64,000 nucleotides of DNA from Desulfuromonas acetexigens (GTDB lineage Bacteria > Desulfobacterota > Desulfuromonadia > Desulfuromonadales > Trichloromonadaceae), in assembly GCF_900111775.1 (NCBI RefSeq), contig NZ_FOJJ01000038.1, positions 1-64,000 of the forward strand. Reading direction: 5' to 3'. The notes under the pieces are model-generated. The model was given only the letters and a program-made list of their open reading frames with translations. It had not been told where the DNA came from and made no database searches. Each line of letters starts with the position of its first letter. The stretch's first letter is position 1. Shown here in pieces: positions 26,722 to 35,567 of this stretch. Made by a program: the position numbers and the translations under genes.

Positions 26722-27489
26722 TCATGCGCCGGTAACGCTGAATCCGGCGTCGACGTAGTGGATTTCGCCGGTCACCCCGCTGGAGAGATCGGAGAGGAGA
26801 TAGACGCTGGACTTGCCCACTTCTTCCTGGGTCACGCAGCGCTTGAGGGGGGCGCGGTCATCCATGAGTTTGAGCTTTTCACGGAAGTTGGCGATGCCGG
26901 AGGCGGCCAGAGTCTTGATCGGGCCGGCGGAGATGGCGTTGACGCGGATCTTTTTCTCGCCCAGTTCCACCGCCAGGTAACGGACCGAAGCTTCAAGCGC
27001 GGCCTTGGCCACACCCATGACGTTGTAATTGGGAATGGTGCGGACGGAGCCGAGATAGGTCAGGGTGACAATGCTCCCGCCCTCGGGCATGAGCGGAATG
27101 GCACAGCGGGTGACGGCGACCAGGGAATAGGCACTGATATCGAGGGCCAGCTGAAAACCGGCGCGGCTGGTCTGGCTGAAGCCGTGTTTGAGATCTTCAC
27201 GATTGGCGAAGGCGACAGCATGCACGACGAAATCGACGGTGCCCCACTCCTTGCGCAGGGTTTCGAAGACCGACTCGATCTCGGCGTCGCTGCCAACGTC
27301 ACAGGGGAGAACCAGGGTGGCGCCAAGGCTTTCCGCCAGGGGGCGAACCCGTTTTTCCAGCGCTTCATTCAAATAAGTAAAAGCCAGGGTAGCGCCTTGC
27401 GCCCTGAGCTGCTGTGCGATTCCCCAGGCGATGCTCATTTCGTTCGCCACACCAAAGACGATGCCGCGCTTGCCTTCCATCAAACCCAT
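26722..27489 (-). CDS. fabI: Enoyl-[acyl-carrier-protein] reductase (NADH)
   Basis: FabI reduces the trans-2 double bond of enoyl-ACP in the last step of each fatty-acid elongation cycle. The 255 residues match the family. The nucleotide-binding start GIVFGVANEMSIAWGIA is characteristic, and the catalytic pair is in NYNVMGVAKAALE (Tyr and Lys six residues apart). AAGGAG lies ten bases before the ATG at 27489 but only one base before the ATG at 27498, so the former is preferred. The gene is flanked by a terminator and by the divergent mntP, so it is likely monocistronic. Confidence 0.95.
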   Translation of the reverse strand: MGLMEGKRGIVFGVANEMSIAWGIAQQLRAQGATLAFTYLNEALEKRVRPLAESLGATLVLPCDVGSDAEIESVFETLRKEWGTVDFVVHAVAFANREDLKHGFSQTSRAGFQLALDISAYSLVAVTRCAIPLMPEGGSIVTLTYLGSVRTIPNYNVMGVAKAALEASVRYLAVELGEKKIRVNAISAGPIKTLAASGIANFREKLKLMDDRAPLKRCVTQEEVGKSSVYLLSDLSSGVTGEIHYVDAGFSVTGA

Positions 27490-27682
27490 TGTCTGCATTC
27501 TCCTTCGTGATCGACCTCGTTTGAAGGCAATTCTTTAACAGATCATGTTCGATAAAGCAAGCACTTTGACCGCCCGCGCCAGCCCAGCTGAGAGAGGATT
27601 AATCATTCACCCGATTCGCCGTTGACAAAGCAAAAGGGAGAGAAGACAATTCCGCCGTCCTTTTGTTCCGGAGGAATTCCCC

Positions 27683-28249
27683 ATGACCCTGACCACCATT
27701 TTCGGCATCGCCCTGGCCCTGGCCATGGACGCCTTCGCCGTCTCTCTGGCCGCCGGAGTAACCCTGGAGCGCATCACCGGCCGCCATCTCTTCCGCTTCG
27801 GCTTTCACTTCGGCCTCTTTCAGGGCATGATGCCGGTCATCGGCTGGCTGGCGGGGATCAGTGTGCAGCGCTGGATTGCCGACTACGACCACTGGATCGC
27901 CTTTGGCCTGCTCGCCTTCGTCGGCATCAAGATGATCCGCGAAGCCTTCGAGAAAGAGGATGAAGAGGCCGAGGCGAGCGACCCGACCCGCGGCCTGACC
28001 TTGGTCATGCTCTCCGTCGCCACCAGCATCGATGCCCTGGCGGTGGGGCTCTCCCTGGGGATGCTCGGGGTCGACGTCTGGCTGCCCGCCGCCGTCATCG
28101 GTCTGGTCTGCGGCGCCCTGACCGTCGCCGGCATGCTCCTGGGCGGCCGCATCGGCCGGATGTGGGGAAAACGGGTCGAAGTCCTCGGCGGCCTCGTCCT
28201 CTGCGCCATTGGCCTGAAGATCCTTCTCGAACATACCCTGGGACAATAG
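27683..28249 (+). CDS. mntP: Manganese efflux pump MntP
   Basis: A small inner-membrane protein of 188 residues with six predicted helices arranged as two repeats of three, each with the conserved acidic motif: AMDAFAVSLAAG near residue 14 and SIDALAVGLSLG near residue 115. MntP exports Mn(II). GGAGG precedes the ATG. The leader contains TTGACA at 27623-27628. I looked for a yybP-ykoY manganese riboswitch upstream and did not see one. The 237 bases downstream to 28486 carry no recognisable gene. Confidence 0.93.
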   Translation: MTLTTIFGIALALAMDAFAVSLAAGVTLERITGRHLFRFGFHFGLFQGMMPVIGWLAGISVQRWIADYDHWIAFGLLAFVGIKMIREAFEKEDEEAEASDPTRGLTLVMLSVATSIDALAVGLSLGMLGVDVWLPAAVIGLVCGALTVAGMLLGGRIGRMWGKRVEVLGGLVLCAIGLKILLEHTLGQ

Positions 28250-28486
28250 CTTTCCGGCATTTGGCGATAATTGGGTTGGGGAAAAAACGGAATTTACCGG
28301 AGAAATGGAGAATCCGCCGAATGCCGGTCGGCACGGAGAGTCCCTTTGGTCCCTGATTAACTCCAATATTCGGCATATCGCGCTTTTCGGAATATTTGTT
28401 GCTTAATCCAGGTTGACAGCGACGATTTTGCCGCGCCTATTTCGGCCCAAAGACCTGCCTGATCGACCGTTTCTCATAAGGATTCC

Positions 28487-30811
28487 ATGCCCATCGGATT
28501 TCCACGACATCCGTTGATCCTTCTCCTGCTGCTGCCGGCTCTCTTCCTTTTCGCCTTTCCCGGGGAGGTTGCGGCGCAACCGGAGACGGATCGACGCAAG
28601 GAGATGTTGATCCTCCACTCCTACCATCCGGGCCTCCCCTGGACCGACGGGGTCATGGCCGGCATGCAGGAAATCCTCGACCAGCCTCCCGAAACCATCC
28701 ACTACCATGTGGAATATCTCGACACCATGCGTCATCCGGACCCGGAGTATTTCGCCCACGTCCTCGACGCCATCCTCCACTACAAGTTGGAAAAACGTTT
28801 TTTCGATCTGGTCATGGTCTCGGATAACGAGGCCCTGAATTTCGTTCTGGAACATCGTCAGGCGCTTTTTTCCGATACGCCGGTCGTCTTCTGCGGCGTC
28901 CCCGAGTCGACCGAGGAGTTGAACAGATCGCTTCCGATGCTCACCGGCATCCTCGAACAGCCCGATTATCGCGGGTTGTTGCGCCAGGCCCTGGAGCTCA
29001 ATCCCCGCACCCGGGAATTCATCGTCATCGGCAGCACCCGGGATATTTCCGGCCGTCTCGATCGGGAGGCGCTGCAGGAAGCCGCCAAGGAATTTTCCGT
29101 CCGAACCTATTTCACCTACTGGGACGATCTCCCCGCTGCGGAACTGGAGACGCGTCTGCGCCAGCTGCAACCGGGGCATGTGGTGATTGTCAATGGCCTG
29201 ATCGCCGATGGGCAGGGACAACCGCTCCTGCTTCCGGAACAGGAAAAGCTCTTTCGCGAAGCCTGCCCGGTCCCTCTCTTCAGCCATCAGGAGGCGCTGC
29301 TCGGCCGGGGAAGTATCGGCGGTCCGGTCGTCAACGCCCGCCAGCAGGGGCATCTGGCGGCGGAGTTGGCGCTGCGCATCCTCCACGGGGAGGTCGTGAG
29401 CGATCTGCCACCGCAAATGCCGTCCCTATCCCCTCCGGCCTTTGACTACCAGCGCCTCAACGCCTTCCGCCTGCCCCTGGAGGTTTTGCCGGAGGGGCAT
29501 CGCCTGATCAACCAGCCCTTGAGTTTCTACCGCCTGACCCATCAGCAGGCCGGGATTCTCATTGCGGTTCTGGGCGGCTCGTTGACGGTGACGCTCCTTT
29601 TGACCAGCAACACCCTCAAACGCAAAAAGGCCGAAGCGCGCCTGCGGGAGAGCGAACAGAACTACAAGCAGCTTTCCCAGCAGTTCCAGATCATTCTCGA
29701 AGGGATTCCCGACGGCCTGACCCTGATCTCCAAGGACATGAAGGTGATCTGGTCCAACCAGGGGACCGGGAGCTATTTCAACCGCATGCTCGGCTCGGTG
29801 CCGGGGGAATACTGCTGCAAAATGCTCTACAACCGCGCCGAGCTCTGCAAAAACTGCCCGGCGATTCAGGCCTTCGCCAGCGGCCGGAACGAGGAAGCGA
29901 CCATCACCACCCTCGACGGGCAGATCCTCGAAGTGAAAGCTTTTCCCATTCTTGACGGCACCGGCGAGATCCTCAACGTCATCATGCACGCCACCGACAT
30001 CACGGAAAAAACCCGGCTGCGGGAAGAGGCGCTGCGCAACAGCCGGCTCGCCTCCCTGGGGGAACTGGCCGCCGGCGTCGCCCACGAAATCAACAATCCC
30101 AACGGGCTGATTCTGTTCAACAGCGACCTGGTGCGCAGCAGTTGGCAAGCGGCGGAACCGATCCTCCAAGCTCACTACCAGACTCAGGGGGATTTTCCCT
30201 TGGGCGGGCTCAATTACTCGGAAATGCAAACTGAAATCCCCCAACTGCTCAACGAGATGGTCGAGGGGGCCCAGCGCATCCGGCGCATCGTCGATGACCT
30301 CAAGGATTTTGTCCGCCAGGACGGCACGGACCTCAAAGCTCGAGTCGATCTGAACGAGGTGGCGCGCACCGCCGTGCGTCTGATCAAAAATCCGATCAAA
30401 AAGGCGACGGATCATTTTGAGCTCGTCTGCGCCGAGCCCCTACCCTATTTCATCGGCAGCTTTCAGCGCATCGAACAGGTGGCGGTGAATCTCATCATGA
30501 ACGCCTGCCAGGCCTTGCCGGGGCGGGAGCAGGGGATTCGCGTCGAAACCCGTTTCGATGAAAGCGGCAATCGTTTACAATTAGTGGTGCGCGATCAGGG
30601 GGTGGGGATCGCGATCCGGGATCTGCCCCACATCAGCGAACCTTTCTTCACCACCAAGCGCGAGCACGGCGGCACCGGCCTGGGGCTTTCCGTCGCCGCG
30701 CGTATCGTCGCGGAACATCGCGGCACCCTGGAATTCCAGAGCACCCCGGGGGTCGGCACCACGGCCATTCTGTCCCTGCCGGCCTTGAGCGAAGGAGAGA
30801 GTCATGACTGA
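28487..30811 (+). CDS. Sensor histidine kinase with ABC-substrate-binding-like sensor and Cys-rich PAS
   Basis: A kinase of 774 residues. After a signal peptide/anchor (about 10-31) comes a periplasmic region of 300 residues resembling the ABC-transporter substrate-binding fold (MLILHSYHPGLPWTDGV, VVFCGVPES), then a membrane helix near 355-375. The cytoplasmic PAS domain contains a cysteine set, YCCKMLYNRAELCKNCP (about 442-458), that could bind a metal, cluster or heme. The phospho-acceptor is H533 in GVAHEINNPNG and the ATPase domain has GGTGLGLSV. The final codons overlap the start of the regulator gene by eight bases, so the two form one translationally coupled pair. Confidence 0.92.
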   Translation: MPIGFPRHPLILLLLLPALFLFAFPGEVAAQPETDRRKEMLILHSYHPGLPWTDGVMAGMQEILDQPPETIHYHVEYLDTMRHPDPEYFAHVLDAILHYKLEKRFFDLVMVSDNEALNFVLEHRQALFSDTPVVFCGVPESTEELNRSLPMLTGILEQPDYRGLLRQALELNPRTREFIVIGSTRDISGRLDREALQEAAKEFSVRTYFTYWDDLPAAELETRLRQLQPGHVVIVNGLIADGQGQPLLLPEQEKLFREACPVPLFSHQEALLGRGSIGGPVVNARQQGHLAAELALRILHGEVVSDLPPQMPSLSPPAFDYQRLNAFRLPLEVLPEGHRLINQPLSFYRLTHQQAGILIAVLGGSLTVTLLLTSNTLKRKKAEARLRESEQNYKQLSQQFQIILEGIPDGLTLISKDMKVIWSNQGTGSYFNRMLGSVPGEYCCKMLYNRAELCKNCPAIQAFASGRNEEATITTLDGQILEVKAFPILDGTGEILNVIMHATDITEKTRLREEALRNSRLASLGELAAGVAHEINNPNGLILFNSDLVRSSWQAAEPILQAHYQTQGDFPLGGLNYSEMQTEIPQLLNEMVEGAQRIRRIVDDLKDFVRQDGTDLKARVDLNEVARTAVRLIKNPIKKATDHFELVCAEPLPYFIGSFQRIEQVAVNLIMNACQALPGREQGIRVETRFDESGNRLQLVVRDQGVGIAIRDLPHISEPFFTTKREHGGTGLGLSVAARIVAEHRGTLEFQSTPGVGTTAILSLPALSEGESHD

Positions 30812-32237
30812 AGCCCTTTACCCCGAATTGCCGATCCTTCTGGTCGACGATGAAGAGGCCTGGCTGCGCTCATTGGCCCTGACCCTGCGCGGCGCTCTCG
30901 GCATCAACAACCTGATCCGTTGCTCCGAAAGCCGCAAGGTCATGGAGATTCTTTCTGAGCAGGATATCGGGATGGTCCTCCTCGACCTGACCATGCCCTA
31001 TCTTTCCGGCGAGGATCTGCTGCAGATGATCGGCCAGGAGTATCCTGAGATTCCGGTCATCATCCTCAGCGGCCTCAACCAGCTGGAGACCGCCGTGCGC
31101 TGCATGCAGCTCGGCGCCGTCGACTATTACGTCAAAACCGAGGAAAAAGAACGCCTCATCGGCGGTATCCAGCGGGCGATGGCCGCCCGCTCCCTGCGGC
31201 AGGAGAACCGCCGCCTGAAGAAACAGGTCCTTGACGGCGAACTGGAACACCCCGAAATCTTTGCCACCATCCATACCACCAGCCGCAAAATGCAGTCACT
31301 CTTCCAATACATCGAGGCGGTGGCGACGAGCAGTGAACCGATCTTGATCACCGGGGAGAGCGGCGTCGGCAAAGAACTCATCGCCAAGGCCATCCACCAG
31401 CTCGCCCGTCCCCAGGCTCCCTGGGTCGCGGTCAACGTCGCCGGCCTCGACGACAACCATTTTTCCGATACCCTCTTCGGCCATACCCGGGGCGCCTTCA
31501 CCGGCGCCGACCGGGAACGCCGGGGGATGATCGAAGAGGCCACCGGCGGCACCCTCTTTCTCGATGAAATCGGCGATCTCAGCCTCGTTTCTCAGGTCAA
31601 GCTGCTGCGCCTGCTGCAAGAGGGGGAATACTTTCATCTCGGCAGCGACGTTCCCTGCAAGGCCCGCGCGTCCTTCGTGCTGGCTACCAACGTCGACCTG
31701 GAAGCGCTGCAGAACAAAGGGGCTTTCCGCCGGGATCTCTACTACCGGCTGAAAGCCCACCATGTGCACATCCCTTCCCTGCGCGAGCGCCTCGAGGATC
31801 TGCCGGTGCTGCTCGACGCCTTTTTCGATGAGGCGGCGCGCACTCTGAACAAGAAGAAGCCGGCCGTCCCCCATGGCCTCGCCGAGCTCCTTTCGACCTA
31901 CGCTTTCCCCGGCAACGTGCGGGAACTGCGGGCGATGGTCTTCAACGCCCTGAGCCTGCACAAATCCCACAAACTCTCTTTCGACTACTTCAAGCAGGCC
32001 ATCGGCTTCGGTCAGACCGACGCCCCGCCTCAGCCCGAATCAACTGCACCGGAAGAAGAGACCGGGGTTGCCTTCCCCAACCGACTACCGACCCTGGATG
32101 AACTGGGGGAACTGGTGGTCACCGAAGCCATGCGTCGGGCGAAAGGTAACCAGACCCTGGCCGCGAGCTTTCTCGGCATCACCCGCCAGGGTCTGAGCAA
32201 ACGGCTGAAAAAGCTGCAGGTTCCGGAAGAATCCTAA
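30804..32237 (+). CDS. NtrC-family sigma-54-dependent response regulator
   Basis: An activator of 477 residues coupled to the upstream kinase. The receiver domain has the acidic pair in LLVDDEEAW and the phospho-acceptor aspartate in MVLLDLTMP. The AAA+ domain carries GESGVGKE, the intact sigma-54 loop GAFTGA and LFLDEIGDL. The C-terminal helix-turn-helix is AASFLGITRQGLSKRLKK. A GAAGGAGAG ribosome-binding site lies within the end of the kinase gene. Targets are unknown; a nearby sigma-54 promoter with good GG/GC spacing was not found. Confidence 0.93.
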   Translation: MTEALYPELPILLVDDEEAWLRSLALTLRGALGINNLIRCSESRKVMEILSEQDIGMVLLDLTMPYLSGEDLLQMIGQEYPEIPVIILSGLNQLETAVRCMQLGAVDYYVKTEEKERLIGGIQRAMAARSLRQENRRLKKQVLDGELEHPEIFATIHTTSRKMQSLFQYIEAVATSSEPILITGESGVGKELIAKAIHQLARPQAPWVAVNVAGLDDNHFSDTLFGHTRGAFTGADRERRGMIEEATGGTLFLDEIGDLSLVSQVKLLRLLQEGEYFHLGSDVPCKARASFVLATNVDLEALQNKGAFRRDLYYRLKAHHVHIPSLRERLEDLPVLLDAFFDEAARTLNKKKPAVPHGLAELLSTYAFPGNVRELRAMVFNALSLHKSHKLSFDYFKQAIGFGQTDAPPQPESTAPEEETGVAFPNRLPTLDELGELVVTEAMRRAKGNQTLAASFLGITRQGLSKRLKKLQVPEES

Positions 32238-32325
32238 GAACAAACGGCGTGGCATTGGCCCACGACGGTTGTGATTCCCCGGTTTTCCGCGATACTTTAA
32301 GCTCACGCCCACAACCGGAGTTGCC

Positions 32326-34845
32326 ATGCCCACCCGCCCCCTGCGCCGCATTCTGTTCCTGCAATCGACCCTGGTGGCGGTTCTCCCCTTCCTCATTGCC
32401 GCGATTTTGGTCATCGCCTGGCTCTTCCCCCAGATCGACCGGGAAATCCTCGCCCGCCAGACCGAGCTCGGCCGCTCCGTCGCCGCCCAGGTCGACGACT
32501 ATCTCAACTTCCCCATGCACCACGCCGAAGGGACGATTGAGCTGATCCTGGGAAAACATGACGGCTGGCCCGATCTGCAGCATGTGCTGGAGGCGCATCT
32601 GGTCATTCCCGAGTCCCTTCAGGCCCTGTACATCGCCGATCCGCAAGGAAAGATTCTGGCGACGGGGCTGCGCGACGATGATCCGGCAAAACAGCGCAAA
32701 TTGAGCAGTCTCGATCTCTCCACCGCTCCCCTGGTCCGGGATGCCAACAGCCGCGGCCATGCCTGCTGGTCCGACACCTTCGTCTCCCCCCTTTCGGGAA
32801 AACTCGCGGTCGCCTTTGCCCTCCCCGGCGAAAAGACCATGGTGATCGGTGAAGTCGACCTCAGCCGCACCACCCAATTCTTGAAACGAATCGCCCTCGA
32901 CCCCGAACAAGTGATTTTTATCATCGACGATCAGGGCCGGGTCGCCGCCGACCAGGACGGCCGCTACACCGCACGACAACTCGATCTCTCTGACATTCCC
33001 CTGGTCGAAAACGCGCTGACTTCATCTCGACACGGACATGGTGAGTTCAATTTCGAAGGGCGCGCCATGATCGGCAGCTTGACTCAGATCCAGGCTCTCG
33101 ACTGGCATGTGCTGGTGGCGCAACCAGTGGCTCAGGTCTACCAGAGCGTCTGGACCTCGCTGCGAATTACCCTGGCAAGCCTCGCCGGTGCCCTGGCCTT
33201 TGCCGTGGCGATCGCCTTCTACATGAGCCGGCGCTCGGCCCGGATCTTCGAAAAACTCACGGAACACGCCCGCGGCCTCGCCGCCAATCAGCTTCTGCCC
33301 GCTTGGCCCGGCGCCGATATCGAGGAATTCCAGGAACTGGCGGGCAATCTGCAAAGCATGTCGGAAGCGATACGGGAACGCCAGCAGCGCCTCTCAACGT
33401 TGCTCAGCAACCTGCCGGGCATGGCTTACCGCTGCCAGGCCGATGGAGCCCGGTCGCTACTCTTTGCCAGCGAAGGCTGCCTGGAACTGACCGGGCTCAA
33501 TTATCGGGATCTGCTGGAATCCTCCGCCCCCGGATTGAACGCTCTGATCACCGAGCCGGAGCGAGAAGCGGTGCGATCCGAAATCGAAATCTGCCTGCGG
33601 GATAAGCGCCCTTTTCAGCTCGTCTACCCCCTGCGCCATACTGACGGTAGCTGGCGCTGGGGATCGGATCACGGCCGCGGCATCTGGGATGAGAACGGGC
33701 AACTTCTCTACATCGAAGGGCTGATCACCGACATCAGCGCCCGGCGTCTCGCCGAAGAGGCCCTGAAAGAAGCCCTGAGCGAAACCCAGGAAACCAAAGA
33801 CCGCCTCGAACTGATCCTGCGTTCGGTAGCGGACGCGCTGATCTTTACCGATATGGATGGGCGCATCGTGCTGCTGAGCACCTCGGCGGAGAGTTTTCTG
33901 GGCCTCGCCCAGACCCAGGCACGGGGATGCCGGCTCAGCGAACTGGTGGGCAATCCCGCTCTGGACGAACACCTCGGCCTGCTCCTCGAATATCACCATC
34001 AGACCGCCCAGAACGAATGTGAATTCGCCGCCGATTCCACGGGCAAGGGCCGGACCTTCCAGGTCAGTTCCACCCTGGTGAAAAGCCGCGAAGGGTTGGC
34101 CGACGGCGTCATCACGTTGCTCCACGACGTCAGCCGCGAACGGGAACTCGATCGCATGAAGAGCGAGTTCATCTCCACCGCCGCCCACGAGCTGCGCACC
34201 CCCTTGACGGTGGTCCTCGGCTTTTCCGAACTGCTCGAACGGGAAACGGGGCTGGACCCGAAGCACCGGGAATACCTGGAGATCATTGTGGAAAAGGCCT
34301 GGACCCTGCAACGCCTCATCGACGATCTGCTCGATCTCGGTCGGGTCGACACGGGGAAGCTGGTCCACCTGGAAAAAGAGCACTGCGATCTCCGCGCGGT
34401 GCTGACCCGGGTGCTTGGCGATTTCCAACTGACCTGCCCCAATCACCGCTTCGAGTCATCCCTTCCGGACCATCCCGTCGAACTTCTCGCCGACCCCTTG
34501 CGTCTGACCCAGGTGATGGAAAACCTCCTCGGCAACGCCGTCAAATTCTCGAAGCCGGAAAGTCTGGTCCGCGTCGCCTGCGAAACCCACACCGGCACCG
34601 TCCAAGTCACCGTCGAGGATCAGGGGATGGGGATATCCCCCGAAGAAACGGAGCGCGTCTTTGAAAAATTCTACCGGGTGGACGCCTCTTCCACCGGCAA
34701 ACCCGGATTGGGACTGGGACTGCCTTTGGTCAAGAACATCATTGAGGCACACGGGGGGGAGATTCGCGTGGAAAGCGCCCCGGGTCAGGGCACCCGAATG
34801 ATCTTCCAGTTGCCCCTGGCTGAACCGGAGACGATCTTTGCTTGA
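32326..34845 (+). CDS. Membrane sensor histidine kinase (Cache-PAS-PAS-HisKA-HATPase)
   Basis: A kinase of 839 residues with a membrane helix at 10-32, a periplasmic Cache-like sensing region up to about 275, a second helix near 278-300, a HAMP-like segment, two PAS domains (about 350-480 and 490-605), the phospho-acceptor H621 in STAAHELRTPLT and an ATPase domain ending with a GLGLGLPLV box. The HisKA sequence is of the common PhoR-like type, not the NtrB-like type of the preceding kinase. It starts 88 bases after the regulator gene and may share its transcript. No regulator of its own follows. Confidence 0.9.
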   Translation: MPTRPLRRILFLQSTLVAVLPFLIAAILVIAWLFPQIDREILARQTELGRSVAAQVDDYLNFPMHHAEGTIELILGKHDGWPDLQHVLEAHLVIPESLQALYIADPQGKILATGLRDDDPAKQRKLSSLDLSTAPLVRDANSRGHACWSDTFVSPLSGKLAVAFALPGEKTMVIGEVDLSRTTQFLKRIALDPEQVIFIIDDQGRVAADQDGRYTARQLDLSDIPLVENALTSSRHGHGEFNFEGRAMIGSLTQIQALDWHVLVAQPVAQVYQSVWTSLRITLASLAGALAFAVAIAFYMSRRSARIFEKLTEHARGLAANQLLPAWPGADIEEFQELAGNLQSMSEAIRERQQRLSTLLSNLPGMAYRCQADGARSLLFASEGCLELTGLNYRDLLESSAPGLNALITEPEREAVRSEIEICLRDKRPFQLVYPLRHTDGSWRWGSDHGRGIWDENGQLLYIEGLITDISARRLAEEALKEALSETQETKDRLELILRSVADALIFTDMDGRIVLLSTSAESFLGLAQTQARGCRLSELVGNPALDEHLGLLLEYHHQTAQNECEFAADSTGKGRTFQVSSTLVKSREGLADGVITLLHDVSRERELDRMKSEFISTAAHELRTPLTVVLGFSELLERETGLDPKHREYLEIIVEKAWTLQRLIDDLLDLGRVDTGKLVHLEKEHCDLRAVLTRVLGDFQLTCPNHRFESSLPDHPVELLADPLRLTQVMENLLGNAVKFSKPESLVRVACETHTGTVQVTVEDQGMGISPEETERVFEKFYRVDASSTGKPGLGLGLPLVKNIIEAHGGEIRVESAPGQGTRMIFQLPLAEPETIFA

Positions 34846-34902
34846 TCGACCCCGGGATATCCGGTAAAGTCGGGCTTTCATTTTTTATGAAGGAGAGCTG
34901 CA

Positions 34903-35565
34903 ATGGAACGAATGATGAGTAGAAAAGCCTGGACGGCTTGGGGGATGGGGTTCTTTCTGCTGCTGACGGGGTGTCAGACCGCCTATTTTTCGGCGATGGA
35001 AAAGATCGGCTACCACAAGCGGGATATTCTCGTCAGCCGGGTCGAGGAGGCGCGAACCTCGCAGCAGGAGGCGAAGGAACAGTTCCAGACGGCGTTACAG
35101 AAATTCACCGAACTGACCGGGTTCAAAGGCGGGTCGTTGGAGGACAAATACCAGAAACTCAACAGCGAATACGAAAACAGCAAGGCCCGGGCCGAAGCGG
35201 TGCGCAACCGCATCGCCGCCGTCGAAGATGTGGCCGAAGCTCTCTTCGCCGAGTGGAAGAACGAAATCGGCCAGTACAGCAACGCCGGCCTGCGTCAGTC
35301 GAGCCAGCGTAAGTTCGATGAAACCCGGCAGCATTACAGTCGCCTGATCGCCGCCATGAAGAAGGCGGAAAGCAAGATCCCACCGGTTCTGACCGCTTTC
35401 AACGATCAGGTTCTCTATCTCAAACACAACCTCAACGCCCAGGCCATCGCCGCCCTGCGCGACGAACTGGCCACCGTTGAAACAGACATCGGCGCCCTGA
35501 TCCGCGACATGGAATCCTCCATCCGCGAAGCCGATAGTTTTCTTGACGCCATGGCCCGCGAATAG
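34903..35565 (+). CDS. DUF2959 family lipoprotein
   Basis: A 220-residue protein with a lipoprotein signal peptide (LLLTGCQTAYF, lipidated cysteine near residue 26) and an otherwise fully helical, coiled-coil-rich body (KRDILVSRVEEAR, then long Glu/Lys/Gln-rich helices). The pattern matches the DUF2959 family, which has no established function. It is exported and probably outer-membrane-anchored. AAGGAGAG lies seven bases before the ATG. It converges with the PilT-like gene, with two bases between the stops. Confidence 0.8.
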   Translation: MERMMSRKAWTAWGMGFFLLLTGCQTAYFSAMEKIGYHKRDILVSRVEEARTSQQEAKEQFQTALQKFTELTGFKGGSLEDKYQKLNSEYENSKARAEAVRNRIAAVEDVAEALFAEWKNEIGQYSNAGLRQSSQRKFDETRQHYSRLIAAMKKAESKIPPVLTAFNDQVLYLKHNLNAQAIAALRDELATVETDIGALIRDMESSIREADSFLDAMARE

Positions 35566-35567
35566 TC

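Noticed and set aside
27500-27682. A yybP-ykoY manganese riboswitch upstream of mntP
   Set aside because: The region is short and I could not find the paired L1/L3 loops or the helices of that class.
28250-28486. A sigma-54 promoter around GGCACGGAGAG before the kinase at 28487
   Set aside because: GGCACG is present, but no GC follows at the required ten-base spacing.
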